Positions 48,222-61,191 of a stretch of DNA of 64,000 nt are shown here, in pieces; position 1 is the stretch's first letter, and the number at the start of each line of letters is the position of its first letter. This DNA is from Nematostella vectensis (Eukaryota; Cnidaria; Anthozoa; Actiniaria; Edwardsiidae), in the NCBI RefSeq assembly GCF_932526225.1, contig NC_064045.1:3201998-3265997 (forward strand), read 5' to 3'. The notes under the pieces were generated by a model. That model worked only from the letters and a program-made list of their open reading frames with translations. It searched no databases and had not been told where the DNA came from. The translations under genes and the position numbers were made by a program.

Positions 48222-49197
48222 CAAAACATATCAATATTTGGGTGACCTTAAATCTCGCTCGGCCAATCTCTTGGAGGCCTGGGTCTAAGGGCTTTTCAAG
48301 ACTTGTGTGATAAAGATTAGACTTTAGACTTAGACTTTTTTATTGTATCATTTGTTATTTGTAGTAGGTGTGACTGATCTGCAAATAGACGAGCTAATCG
48401 AGACGGATCAGTCACTTATTTACATAAATATTAAATATAATTGTATAAGCAAAGTTAAGTGAGAACTAGTATATTATGAAAATTTGAAAAATTTTGGGAG
48501 AAAAATGAAAATTTAAATAAACACTTCTGGTCTTAGAGAAAAAAAGAGCATTAACAGCATTATTTAACTGATGATAAAAAAGGGGAAAACAAAGCAAACA
48601 TAAGTATGTGAGTTTATGATACCAATAAATTGTGATTTTTCAAAGCTGTGCTGATTTGGCAGACATCAATATAGTCATCATATTTAATAAGGATATCAAC
48701 AAGGGCTGAACGCAGTTTTGTTTTAAACTGTTTTTTTGGAGGACTCTCTCAATGACTGTGGCAGCTCATTCCACACCCTTGCGCCCACTCTTGAAAAAGA
48801 GTTTCGCTGGATTTCAAGTCTAGATTTTTGAATGTAGAATTTATTTGAGGTTGATGATCGTGTATTATAAGAATGAACGCTTTTGGTATCCGTGAAAAGG
48901 TTTAGAATATTGGGTGGGGCGGTTCCATTTCGGATATCATACATAAGATGGCACACCGATTCAAAATATAACGACTGTATGGGTAAAATATTAGTTCTAG
49001 CGATTTGACCAAGCGATAAAGTTTTTTTGACACATTTTTGCCTCGAGTCTCAAATTGAAAGGAATCAGCATTTTTCATTATGTTTTCTGGAGATTAGGGA
49101 GCGGGAAAACTTTAGATCTTCTAAATATGGGCATCAATGCCCATATAAGGCAATGAATACGAAGGACACTATCCGTGGGGAATATGTTTGATATGCA
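48222..49197 (-). repeat. Dispersed repeat R, copy 3, split by a LINE insertion
   Basis: In reverse orientation, 48222-48320 matches the 3' third of repeat R and 49003-49197 matches its 5' two thirds. The gap is occupied by the LINE fragment. The break falls within the segment that reads ggtcaaatttttatctcact in copy 1. A short gatt repeats at both junctions. Confidence 0.8.
48321..49002 (-). mobile_element. 5'-truncated non-LTR retrotransposon (CR1/L2-like) 3' end
   Basis: The minus strand encodes the C-terminus of a LINE reverse transcriptase protein: ICHLMYDI-type start, VHSYNTRSS, RLEIQRNSFSRVGARVWNEL and PQSLRE. It then continues in the next frame after a run of seven A (KTKLRSALVDIL) to a stop at 48616-48614. 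The 3' end finishes in short AAGTCT-like repeats (48321-48347), typical of CR1/L2 type elements. The polymerase domain itself is absent through 5' truncation. The single frame change marks it as dead. Clade assignment is inferred from remembered C-terminal motifs. Confidence 0.75.
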
Positions 49198-50036
49198 GTA
49201 AATGTATGAGACATTATCTAGAATACAGGAGAAAATGCCTTCAAAGGGCACTGGTACTAGAAATTGTCCGAGCGAGTATAAAAAACGACGGTTTTCAAAA
49301 CAAAATTCTTTGATATAAGAATCAAAGCAACAAGCGAACGAAAAACTTGTGTGCGTTCTATGATATGTGTGTGTGTGTTTGTCACTTTTGCCCCTATTAT
49401 CACTAATTATATGCGACTTCGACCCAGGCTTGACAGGACTAGGAGTCCTTAGTGCCTTTGACCAGCGGGCACCGGGCAGCACAGTGGAAATCGAGGCTAG
49501 ACTATTCTAGTACAACAAGCACACATAACACGTGCGTTGGCGACGCAATAGAAACAATGTCAGCAAATGTCAGCAAAGGCTTATTTTTAACAGTCTCTGG
49601 CAGCCGCCATTTTGTCATCCTGGCAAAGAACTAAATTTGAAAAAGTATCAATTTCTATCGGCTGATTCTTTCAAGCCAATGTGATATTTTCGATTCAGTT
49701 TGGCAAATAAAGTATTAAATTTTGTTTTTAGATGGTTATTTGAGATTTTAATTCATAATGTGCTTCCAATATTAAAATAAAGCAGCAAAAGGAGTGACTG
49801 ACAAGGGCACTTCGAAAGGTTTTATTTTGTCGTTGCTTTCTGGCGTGGGCACCGCGCGCTCCCTGTGTGCACGATCTCCGCGACGCCCTGGGTCCCCGAG
49901 GATGATTTTGGCTTGAATTTGCCATTCAAAATGTCACGTGACTTCTTAGTGCAAGGCTCCTTATTATACCAAACTACCACATTTTAAGCAAGGTTGTTTA
50001 GCTTACTTGGGGAGGGGGGGTTTTTCAGGGTAACAG

Positions 50037-50171
50037 TGATAGGGATGCTCGTCGGGAAATTCGAAAAATACCCCTAAAAAACTGCACACCAAAAATTGCT
50101 ACCCTAAAAATACTCCAGATGTCCTAAAAATACATTGTGACCCCTGAAAAATAGGACGAGCATCCCTATCA
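50037..50171. mobile_element. Small foldback element with 17-bp perfect inverted ends
   Basis: The ends tgatagggatgctcgtc (50037-50053) and gacgagcatccctatca (50155-50171) are perfect inverted repeats. The 101-bp interior repeats cctaaaaa several times. Classification as a MITE rests on structure. Confidence 0.7.
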
Positions 50172-52244
50172 GGGAGACATGGGAAGAACCCCGCCCCCGG
50201 GGGGATGGGGTACATACCATCGGGGGAACGTTGCGTTACCCAGCATGACTTTAAATTCTTCAGCCTTCACCGACAGAGCAAAAAAATGGCATGAAATTTT
50301 CCAATTCTCAATACATAAGCTCAAGATTGCACATACAAGGAGTATCTCTGACCAACAGCTTAATTCCAAATTTTAAAGAAATTTAGAAGATATGAAATTT
50401 ATATATTGAGCAAAGTTGGCTTAATTTCTGATCAGAGCCCGACTTCTCCCTAAAAACGATGAGAATTCATACTTTGAACATATGAAAATTGCACTTCAAG
50501 CCTCATATCTCGAAAACGAATCAATTAGTAAAAAATACTTTTTGATATGTTGGTTTACATAACATAAGAAACCTCTATGCAAAAATTCAAGCTTACAGAA
50601 GTTAACCAGACCTTATTTTGGGAAAACTTGTCATTTTTTTCTAGACCTCATACTATTTGCATAATGACCTGAAGTCTCTCATAAGAAGTAACAGCATAAA
50701 CTGCTGGTTGAAATTATGATTTTGCTGCATCTTTGTGTTCCATTATATTAATTGATCTTACAACAAATGCAGAACATTTTACACAATATATAAGAAATTA
50801 TTCAAACATGTTTATACCACTTATCACTGCTTTGGATGAAGAAATATAACAAGAAAAACAATGAACATAGAATAAAACTAAATTAAGATGTGCGTACATT
50901 TACGGTGGAATACAAAACAAAATAACAAGGAAAAAACACTAACACAATCATTTACCTTAATTTTTGCGTCTGTCTTCCTAACGGGCATTTCACTAAACGG
51001 CAAATTAAATTGGAACTAAGAAGATTAGTCGAAGTACTTCTGAGAAGTCAATTTTTTTTACGACAGGTATACGGATTTCCAAGCCGGATTATCTGATACG
51101 ATGACGCTCTGAAAACTCGATAAACTCATAACGAGGCATTAGAAATAGAATGCTGTCACTCAGTTGATTAAATATGGTCGATTATCGTTTGTGTGTTGAT
51201 CAGCAGAACCAGATTACAAAGGCGAGCTTAGAAGATAAACGAATTTGGGAATCGGGAGGATACTTTTCGAGAAGAAAGCTAGTCTTTGATTGTTATTCCT
51301 TTTATTGCTTCATAGACGTATCCTACCTTTTTTATGCAAAGAGAGAACGAGAAGAGAAAAGTTTTCAGGTCTCGCATTACCACTTACAAATAAGACACCG
51401 TAAAAATATTTCCAGTCGAATCCATGGTTATACAAATTAGAAAAAAATATTATAAGAAGTTATTACTTTCATTTATTTCAGTTTGAGAAAAAACAAACAA
51501 ACCATGGCTTTTTCTTTCAAGTATTCTGCTCATAATTATGTTTTTATAATTAGGAAAACATCACATCGCACAAACCATCTGAGCTCTGGCTAGGGTGAAA
51601 TATAAGGTGATTATAAAAGAAATAGAAAAATGATGAAGTCGTCACATCCGAAGCAACTTGAATGCAAAGCCTCGCAAAATAAATTTCTCATACTGTTTTC
51701 ATGCAAATCAGGTAAATATGCTTTTCCAAATATAACAATGTCAGGATTTTGATAAATCCTTTCAAAATCTAGGATTGCATCAAATATTTATAAATGTGCC
51801 AGCAGTTTATTTCCGACGTCTGCAAATAAAGTTAATTTATTCCTTTGAAATGAATTCCTAGTGATGCGTCGGTTTCAAGGCAAACACTCGCAAATCCCCC
51901 TAAACACAACTTTTTATCACGGTAAGGAATGCCTTATGGGGATTAATTCGGGATAGTTTCTCTATCGTTTTATTTTTGGTGGTTTCGTCCTTTTCATGAT
52001 TACAAAGCTATGGAAAATTTCATGATTCATAAACTGTAAGAGGCCTTAAAGGACGTGGTAATGCCTATTGTCTATACCTGGTCTATACCTGGAAGTTCTT
52101 TAAAGTAGGGTAACATGAATAAAAACACTTATAACAATAATGAATTAAAGAAGCCCAGCTATTGCACGGTTTGTTTCTATATTTTCGTCTGTTTACAGTA
52201 AGATGAAAGTTAAGCAAAACCAGCGGTAGCCCTATCTGTCTCGT

Positions 52245-52329
52245 CGCGCATGCGCAAACAACCTAGTTTTTCAAGATTTTCAGGTTTAGGTCTAAAAAAC
52301 AGGATCAATAGCGGAAGACGCATGCGCAC
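52245..52329. promoter_or_regulatory. Pair of NRF1-like palindromes
   Basis: cgcgcatgcgca (52245-52256) and acgcatgcgcac (52318-52329) match the TGCGCATGCGCA consensus of NRF1/EWG-type factors. Such pairs mark promoters of housekeeping or neuronal genes, but no coding exon is seen close by. Confidence 0.4.
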
Positions 52330-52628
52330 AAGCCTCCCGTGCCACACCATCTTGCGTCTCTCATCTTAAACCGTTCGCGACTAGAGTTCACAACCAAGCC
52401 CATTTCCTAGCAACGACTTTAAGCAGAGAGCTCATTAAGAGCTCATCAATTGTCAAGCTCGTGAAATGATTTTCTTATCGCAGTTTGCAGCATGCCATCT
52501 TCACACATATCCTTATTATGTTTTTGAACCTCATTTATTAACAGCCAACCAATGAGCGTTCACCCTGGTCCCAAACGTTGCTACACTGCATTTGGGCGAA
52601 TTTCCAGGGCGATGGGAGAGGCGGTTGT

Positions 52629-52659
52629 TGTGGGTGGGTGGGTGGGTGGGTGGGGGGGT
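52629..52659 (+). repeat. (GGGT)n microsatellite
   Basis: About five to six copies of gggt, then ggggggtt. Several G runs on the plus strand could form a G-quadruplex. Confidence 0.85.
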
Positions 52660-55414
52660 TCGTATTTATCGATGGGGGCTGGGGGTAAAAAGAACCTTTG
52701 TTCTAGTGTGTAGAGAGGGTTATGCTCTGCATGATTCAACAGGTCGTCAACAAAACATGAAAACTTTTTTATGGCTGTAGGGGCGAATACATACATCATC
52801 AAGGTCACCAAGTTAAGAATTACTGAAAGCGTTTGTTAACTGGATCTGCCTAGCTTCACGTCATTGAAACAACATTTTTAATATCGAGTAAAATAAAATC
52901 GTAAAATCCAGGATCTGACCCACTTTTTCACTAAATATCAAAAATCTTATCAGCTTTTCGATGTAAAAAATTAACAAATAAAGATTAGGAAAAGCCATAC
53001 AAAAACTATACATCTAACACCATATGTATATGATGGTTATGCTGAAAACCTGCCAGCTATAGATTTCATCCCTTCAAACATGTTTCGTGGCGCCTTCTAA
53101 TCAGGCTTCAAGGATGAAATGTAATTTTCGTTTTTTTTTCGACACACCCAGATAAATTTCTCTCTACATCCGTGTAGAGCACTGTTCTATGGACGCTGCA
53201 CTCATGCATTAAAAATTTGTAATATATAAAAGTTGTCTTTGTAAAAAGAAAAATATAATAAAAAATTTGCTTAGTCAAGTAAATGTGCAACACTTTAAGT
53301 ACTACTTTCTTCAACAACGTAGCCATAACACTCTTATTACATTCTTTCTAAATAAATATTGTTATTTCTTGATCAAAATACTCCCGACCTCACTAGTGAT
53401 TTTTTAACATTTTAAGAAATTTTGTTTATAGAAGGTTTAACTTTATTCAACAATTAGAATTTTTAATGTCTAGAACAGTCCTCAATGTATTTATTTGTCT
53501 GATATTTAAAATCAGGTGAATCCAAATCGAGGTTTGTCAAAAATTTATCATTAAGATCCAAATGACTCATTTCTTATATGAATCTTACAGCCAAAAGTGG
53601 GTCAGTACGCAGCTCTTACAAGCTGCAATTTGATTGGGCAAATGAACAATATCCGTACCTCGACACAAATAACGAGAAGAATAGAGACAAAAGAACTCCT
53701 TTATAGAAGAAAAATAGGAGACAAAGCAGCTGCGTACTTACTCCCAAAAGTCACCGGAAAGCGCTCACATGAGATTGCACAATTCAGCGGATGTAAACCT
53801 TCGATTACCAATTAACGTGAAAAGGAAACGACCAACTACAAATTAACCACGGAATATTTTCCGGAGTGAAACAGTGATTGGGTTAATGGGTTGGCTTTGC
53901 CAAAGGGAATAGGACGGAATGATTTTAAGGGGGACAAACGCACACTTTAAATATCACGTTTTTTTCTAAATTATTTGAATTGCTTTGATTGTAGACTGTA
54001 TAGAAAGTACAGAATGTACACCTTACTCATCAAAATTCGTTAAAGTAGATGACAACATACTATTTTTAATAGTCTACTGTATATATATTTTGAAGACAAT
54101 TAATTAAAAGGCAAACATGAATCGGTTTTATAACGTGATTCATTTACAATTACTTGACTTCTTAATTTTTCGTTAGCACTGACAATAGCGCTTTTTTCAA
54201 ATGGGTGTATACACTACACATATATACTTTATACAGCTTGGCAATTCCGAAGTTAATCTGCTAAGTCAGTCTGTGACAATTGCTAAGAAAACACACTTGA
54301 TAGATGATAAAATCAGGGATATAATCATCGCTTATCTGGTGGACTAGCGGTAAAGTTTCAAGAGGTATAATTGAGGATTTGGGTGTTATTATAATAACAT
54401 GATAATTTAGACTCCAATGTTGGATAAGCGCAATTGTTTTGCTGTTTTGTTCTTTTTTGTTAGTAATCATTGGAATTAAAACAAACCCATGCTCAGTGCT
54501 ATTTGTATATTTAACCGGCTCAAAAAAAAAAAAAAACATTAAATAAATTTAACACTGAAAGTACAAAACAGAATGATTCGTATTATTCCGAGAGAGAAAC
54601 TACAGCAGGAGGGGATGGTTCTCCTTGATGATGATTTATCTTGTTTTTTTGTTGTCTTATGGGCTACCACATATCTATTCATATTTACAATACCCTAGCC
54701 ATCTGGGTCGAGTTATTGAACCCACAAGACCCAACTCTAAGATCACAATCCAATATAAACCAGATAGGATGTGAAATATTTGTACACCGTATGTGATTCA
54801 AGAGAAAAAGAGTTGAAGTGGAATGGATTCATATCTTTCAGGCGCCATTTCTTTTATCTTTTAACAATCGCTAGAAGTGATCATGAAAAATGAATACTCA
54901 TACAAGAAGATACTCATCCGATAAAACCCTATCTAAAAATAAAAGGCAAAATAAAAGGTCTGGAAAAAAAGGCAGGTAGAGAGCAGTGTTAAAGAAGAAT
55001 TTCTAGTAACTTTCAGGGAAAACTTTAGTCCCGCCCTAAAATACAATTTTGTATTTTTTAATGCTATACAGGATTACAGAGGGTTGGGTGGATATACCGC
55101 ATCCTTTTAAGTTAAAAAATATAAACTTAGGTCAGGAAGCCCTAATCCTTCCCCCCCTTTAAAAAATTCTGGATCTGTTTCTATATAATGATATACAAAT
55201 TTTAAATGATGTTTGCATCATGGATAACAGACATTTTTATATTATAATATTGTCAGCCTGCCCGCATTTCTGTAAAGTTGTACAGAAATATAAGGGAATG
55301 AGCTTCCAGAAATACTTGCTTCAATAGTGGTAATGTAATGTTATATAGTACTTTCCGTCAGTTAAGGGGTCGAACAGAGTAAAACCCCATGTACTGCCAC
55401 AGGTGAATCACCAA
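52660..55414. other. AT-rich non-coding region
   Basis: No exon, RNA gene or repeat family was recognised. Short open frames have no support. Confidence 0.4.
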
Positions 55415-55893
55415 CAGGGATTCGTTTCTCAAAACACCCGAGAATTCTCAGGCCCGAAAACAATTTATTCCTAAAATTTGAAATGCTGGCTAATTTCTAT
55501 AAAATTTATGGTATCTTGTTGAAATATCATCAAACATCGTATTTTACCACAAAGATTTATGTAAAGGATGATTCTCTTTATGGATTTATAGATTTTGATC
55601 TTCCCCGAACTTGTCGGGCCCGAAATTCACATGGCTTTAAATATTAAGAAAATTCTCGGGCCCTCGCAGTCACCCGAGACTTTTCGGGTAACTTTCTGGC
55701 TTCAGCAAAACTTCGAAAATAGCCCTATTGAGCGTAATCATTTGGAATATGAACCAAGAGGAAGTTTAAACTGTTCTAAAACATGAAAGCGGTTCTCAAA
55801 AAGAAAACATGCGAAATTTTGGGCAAAAATGCAAGATAAAGTTTTCGGGCCCGAGAATTCTCGAGTGTTTCGAGAAACGGGCGCCAGGCCCTG
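55415..55893. mobile_element. MITE with ~45-bp inverted ends (cgagaattctcgggcccgaaaa core)
   Basis: The left end 55415-55461 (cagggattcgtttctcaaaa, then cacccgagaattctcaggcc) is mirrored at 55841-55893 (gggcccgagaattctcgag, ending caggccctg). The interior repeats gggcccga and acccgagacttttcgggt motifs. No coding content is seen. The target-site duplication is unclear. Confidence 0.75.
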
Positions 55894-55963
55894 TAAGATG
55901 GGGGAGGGGAGGGGGAGGGGGAGAAAAACACCACTAGCTTAAAGTCTGTCATAGAGAGAAATG

Positions 55964-56240
55964 TGTATGATGGAATGAAGCTGTCTGACCCCAAAGGTGG
56001 TAGGTACTTGACCCTCCTCCCCAGTGAAAATGTCCTAGTAAAATAATAAACAGCAGAAAGTACTCTGTATAAACCTGTGCCAAATCAAATGACAATCTTA
56101 ACTTTCCTGTTAATCGTAATGTTCGAGGTGAAATTTCGTTTAGCTTTTGTAGATGAAGGATTGAAACTGTCTGATCCCAATACAAGGTGATAGGTAGATG
56201 ATTACTTCCCTGGTGAAAATGTCCCAGACACCTTTATTAC
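55964..56240. repeat. Repeat block A-B-A'
   Basis: Segment A (about 55964-56040, gaagctgtctgaccccaa, later ccagtgaaaatgtcc) recurs as A' at 56148-56228 (ggattgaaactgtctgatcccaa, gtgaaaatgtcc). Between them lies segment B (taataaacagcagaaagtac, later cttaactttcctgttaa), which recurs at 57256-57372. Confidence 0.75.
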
Positions 56241-57255
56241 AAAGCACGTTTTATGTGGAAGATAACTAAGATTTTGGATGTTCTCTCATGCACCCCTTTC
56301 CACTAAAACTTATTGAAAGCCATGTAATGATAAAAAATAATAGATAGACACCTGCCAAATCAATCAATTTTTCCATTACTCTGCTTTTAAGTGATTCCAA
56401 GTCTTCCAGTATATCTAATGCAAAATTAATGGAATACTGATACGAGTGTGTAATCAATAAAGATTGTACACACTTTCTTCATTATATCAGAAAACTTCTT
56501 TCTAAACAACTAAAACTTTGGATTGTAAAGAAATTCATTAAACCAAGAGATGGAGTTTTAATTCCACGAGTTTGTCATCTACCAATATTCTTTATGATAA
56601 GGGTTCAATGCTTTATCCTCTAAAGAATACTAGAAATAACAATCCAAAAACAAAGTTAGCATATGCTTCCCCCAAAACAGCCGACTCAAATAGAACCTTT
56701 CTAGCAATTGGTATTTTTTTTGGTGACAAAATGGCGGCCGACAGAATATATTTAATTAAAGGTGATAATGGTCAAACAGATCACAGATGGGACATTTCTG
56801 TTAGCCTTAATTTCATTCTACGTATTGTAGACGGCTTTTAATGTCATTTTAAACAGGTTTAAATTCTTTTACACTGCTACTGAATTTTAATGTTTTCTTT
56901 TTAATTTTTTCTTAACATCCGTAAATAATGGCCCATCAAAGCAATCCAAAACAATGCAGAAAATTAAAAGTATATAAACCATTAGGGTTGAATATCTCTG
57001 GTGAAAGGAAATCCCTAAGGAAATTATTAATAAGTTATACTCACGAAAAATAACTCATCGGCTGATATGAATCTGACGCCTGTTAGAGAGCGATTCTATA
57101 AATAAAATATGTCGAGAAGAGTTTCTAAATTTTTGAGTAACTGCCTCACTTGCGATTGTATTTTTTAATTATTTTGAAAGTTTATATTTCTCATGAGAGG
57201 TTAATTTCAACGCCCTCAGTCATAACATAATTAGATTACTAATGTCTGAGAATTT

Positions 57256-57372
57256 TGTAAAATAATAAACAGCAGAAAGTACTCCGTATAAACCAAACCA
57301 ACAAAATTGAATGGCAATCTTAACTTTCCTGTTAACCGTAATGTTCTTCGTAAAATTTTATTTAGCTATTGT
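57256..57372 (+). repeat. Second copy of repeat segment B
   Basis: It matches 56036-56152 in the same orientation (shared aataataaacagcagaaagt, then caatcttaactttcctgtta), 1.2 kb away. No coding potential is seen. Confidence 0.8.
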
Positions 57373-58673
57373 ATTGTGAGTTAACGGCTATTGTCGTGAT
57401 CCCACGACCCTGTTATTAACCCAAAATAACAACTGAATCTAGAGATTAAAGTTTGAGTACTCCTCTTATTCGCATTGTGTGGAAAGAAAACACCATTGAG
57501 AAAAGACACTATGACGATTTTAAATATCGTATAGATCATTTTTTACGCATCACTGTCCTGTTAGGAATATCAATCGAGGATTAAACACTGCACTGTGTAA
57601 AATATATCCCACGTCCTAGCGTGCGAGGCGAAAAGGATTATACGACCTAAACGTTAACTGTCAACCTCGCTATCTTTTAGTTATTATTTTACACTAGTGC
57701 TTGAAATTCTAGATGTCATATATGCCTATTCTACTCGTTGAGGTTGTCTGCGAACATCCTTCAAATTTTTCTGTCTAGAATTTATAATAAGCCTAGATTA
57801 TAACTTCCATGGAACAATTTCTACACATGAAAGAGTAAAGCGGTTTTCAATTATTCTGAGTTACATTCGTACGCGGTAAATGATTTATTCAATTGAGTTT
57901 TTAAGTCGATATCAGGTATTTCGATGCATGAGAATACAGAGGAAGGAAAAGAACAAGTTTGCAGGATGACTTCGCTAAATAGCAGATAGTTAAAGGATTA
58001 TTTTGGCGGTCACTGTATATTTCAAGCGCGCGCGTCAAAATGTAAACATCCTACCATTCGACCACTGGCTGTGTGTAGACTGCGATCTAAAGCATGCTAA
58101 GTTCTATTTATTTTAACAACGATGTTGTTTTGAATTGCAGTCTTTTCGATAACAAACTCTCGAGCTTTCGCCATGGAAAGCGCATAGAGATTTTATCGAG
58201 GGGGAAGTATTAATGATGAGCTTAAATGAGAGACATAAAATACCGATAGTGCGTGTAGACGAGGTAAAGGATTTGTAGAATAAATCTAATGTCTGCTCCG
58301 TCAAATTCTTGTAATGCTCACTTACTAGAAGTGTCATACTGTGAGAAAATAACTTGTGAACTCAGGCATTTAGGTTCAATGAAATCAATACGGCAAATTC
58401 AATCAAAGGCACTTGTGTCTTTGAATACTCTGGGGGCTACAAATGTAGCAAATGAAAATTTCAAGAGGGGGAACAACCCTTGCAAGTGTTCGCTTCAGAC
58501 CTTTATTCGACCCCACGATGAAAGCTAGAGATGGAATCCAATCCCTGTATCTTGTAGATCCATGCATTTTTCCTTAGTCGTATATTGAATAGATCGTCCG
58601 CAAGTTACAAAAACATAGCACCACAGAATGTGACAAGTATAATAGTGAGCGCGCGTTGAGTCGAGTCTCTCAC
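57373..58673. other. Non-coding region
   Basis: No supported exon or repeat. It lies just downstream of the candidate distal exon's donor on the minus strand. Confidence 0.35.
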
Positions 58674-58886
58674 CTTTTCGGGTTTTTCCTTCATGGTTTT
58701 GTCCTCTGTACTTTCCTCCTGCGTCGTGGAAGGGCTTTTGCCCTCTTCTTCACTTTTTTCACTCATCGGGTTGAATTTTAGCAGTAAAAACTCCCGGACT
58801 AAGTCAATAGAAGTGAACGCACACTCGTCTGTGTAACGCGTGACACCACTGTCATTTCCAACGACACACACAACAAATAGAGCCAT
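58674..58886 (-). CDS. Candidate first coding exon, possibly distal RBFOX exon (form C) or a separate gene
   Basis: ATG at 58886 opens 71 codons. The first half is hydrophobic to mixed (MALFVVCVVGNDSG, then CAFTSIDLVREFLL). The second half is rich in Glu, Lys and Ser (SEKSEEEGKS, KTMKEKPEK). It ends at a GTGAGA donor in phase 0, the phase required by the RBFOX exon at 32702. No other downstream exon was seen on this strand before 45 kb. The link to RBFOX across 15-26 kb is inference. The alternatives are an unrelated gene whose later exons I missed, or a chance open frame. Confidence 0.4.
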
Positions 58887-60859
58887 TTATTACAGCCAAT
58901 CAAATCGTGGATCATGCCGCAAGCACAGCGAGAGACCCGGATGTTCCGCCGGCTGCTGGTTCGAAGTGTACTATGCTTTTGGAATATGGACCAATGAAAT
59001 ATACATACGGACCGCGATTTCGAGCTGACAGCGTTAAAAGATAAGCCACTCCGTCCTCGTCAATTTAATAAAACAATTAAGCTTTTTAATACATTTACAA
59101 TATTGTATGGCCAAAGAAAAATGGATTCTAAGAAAGTATTATGAAGAATTTATAGTGTCGACTTTTGGCGCCTGTATTCATGCTTTGTTATTTTGAAGAG
59201 CACTAGACCAGAAAATTAAACATTTGCCGTTTTTTTTTTAAATTAAAAATCCCTACGAAAACAGAAAAAAACAAATGATCAGGTCCTAGTATTAACGCAT
59301 TTTATTTGGAGTTTATTCTATGCGTCAAAATGTGGCGGTTTTTTTCACTGAAATTCGATGGGGATTTCCAAGCGATACCCAATTGAGCTTTTACCCTTAT
59401 AAAAAAAAAACATGGTCTTTCATCAATGTGCTACCAAAATATTTCATATTTCAGAACAGGTGCAGACTGTGTAAATTGAAATACGCACAAATTAACGCGC
59501 TTTCGAGGCGCATAGCAAATAATTATTTTTGAACACTAGCGTTAAATCGATTCATTGGATGAGGAAGCCAATAAAGTGCATTGACGATGTCAATCACTCC
59601 CATGTGTTGGCAGTTATAAATAGGGTTGAACTAATTACCTAGTGGAAGAGTGACTAAAATGTGGTAATTTAAAACACCGGTGCGGCCCAAGGGAAGAGAT
59701 AATTGAATTTGATTTACCGAAGGCAAAACGATAAACATTTTTCCATTTACAATTTTACTAAGACATTACTATTTTTAGACTTTGTTGCAAAAAAAATATA
59801 CATATATTTATATATATAGCGCTGGCTTACTGTTTAAAAAGAAAGCCACTTCACGGGAGGTAATCAACTTACCGTATTTTATATCCTTGTTTTGAATTGG
59901 TTACATCGAGTTGGTATAAGAAGTGCACACACGCTTAAGTTTGTCGCGTACAAGATAAACATAAAGTCTATATATTGAACTTTTGCCCACTAACCCAAAG
60001 TTCCGTTAAATAACTAAGTGTACTCGGTTATCTGATACATAGTGGTTTTATGGTATCTAAGACTGATGGAAATATAACATGAATATTTTCCAAACGAATC
60101 CACCTGTCTATGGCTTTTCCCTTAGGCATTTTCTGACTAAAAATCAATAAATAGTATGTAGATGTACAAAAAAGATATAATATAGACTTATAGACTTCCG
60201 GTAGCACTACGGGAGGAGGTCTTTTTGGTAAGATTTTTAACATGAGCTAATAAATAGTGTGGCCTGGCTTTGAGACAAGTACATGGCCAAAGTATGGTTA
60301 CAGGGCCAGGGGGTAAAGTGGAGTTATTTGCCGACTAGATAGAAATATAATACACAGTGCAGGCGCGAACTCGGGTGCGCGCACTTCCCTTGGCCGCCAA
60401 AATATGACTCACTTTTTAAGCCCCGTCTTCACGAGCAATTTTTATGCGAGAACTATCTATGACTTTTATTTTTTCGCAAAGCTGAAATGTCAATAAACAA
60501 AATAAAAGGGTCTCTGTATACACCTATTTCAATTTTAACGTTGTCCGTGCAAATGGCGTCCAAATGGCAAATGTTAGTTGTGAGACCAATCGGGGCCTTT
60601 AGGTATAATTACCCTTAAGAGTAAATAGCAAGTAAACTTATCGCACGGGTTATTCACATTTCCTGCTTTTAAATATGAGGAGTCCCTAAATGTCGAAGGG
60701 AAAGTCAAGGATTTGCTGCAAATCTTGTTAATTTAGGGACTGTGCAATAATTATTAGGAGGGGGGCTGTAAAACCAGGGGGGGGGGGGGGGGGGAAGCAC
60801 TAAGTTAAAATGTTGCCAAGATAGGGGGGGTTAGTATTAATTTTTTCACATAAAAGAGG
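58887..60859. other. Non-coding region left of the gypsy element
   Basis: No gene was recognised. It includes an AT microsatellite-like stretch (59805-59820) and an 18-G run at 60777-60794. Confidence 0.4.
60777..60794 (+). repeat. Run of 18 G
   Basis: Homopolymer tract, with further short G runs (ggagggggg) just upstream. Length is probably unreliable. Confidence 0.85.
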
Positions 60860-61020
60860 GGTAATGATTTCGTTTCAGTATTTAATCAAGTATACAATAT
60901 GCTGTTATTATCGTGCTCGGCTAAGCGCTTGTTTTGGCGAGAGAGAGATTATGGTTCGGATTACATGTTAACCTGGGCGTGATTAATATTTAACAGATTA
61001 TTATAACTGATATCATTACA
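60860..61020 (-). mobile_element. 3' LTR of the Ty3/gypsy element
   Basis: Directly after the polypurine tract the minus strand begins TGTAATGATATCAG and ends ATCATTAC near 60861. The ends are thus inverted (GTAATGAT / ATCATTAC), as expected for an LTR of about 160 bp. The final base is changed, so the outer border is approximate. The 5' LTR lies outside the window. Confidence 0.6.
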
Positions 61021-61030
61021 TCCCCCTTTC
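61021..61030 (-). promoter_or_regulatory. Polypurine tract of the gypsy element
   Basis: The minus strand reads GAAAGGGGGA immediately before the LTR start TGTAATG. This is the normal position and composition of the plus-strand primer for reverse transcription. Confidence 0.7.
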
Positions 61031-61191
61031 CGTGAGAGATTTTGTTGGCTATATGAAATTTCATTGTTCCAGATTCACAATAATTGTTCCCCTAATAATA
61101 ACATACCACTGTCCTCATTAATTAATAATCAATGCTCGAATATAATGTTACTCAATGTATCAGGGATGCTGTCTTAGTATCTGTTCTTCAT

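Larger units (their letters stand above)
49198..52580. other. Non-coding region with one foldback element
   Basis: Apart from the foldback at 50037-50171 and an NRF1-like site pair at 52245-52329, I see no gene. Short open frames are AT-rich and lack splice or coding signals. Confidence 0.4.

Noticed and set aside
56572-56841. An 89-codon plus-strand open frame containing AAAATGGCGGCCG
   Set aside because: No family resemblance, AT-driven composition and no supporting splice structure. It is more likely chance.
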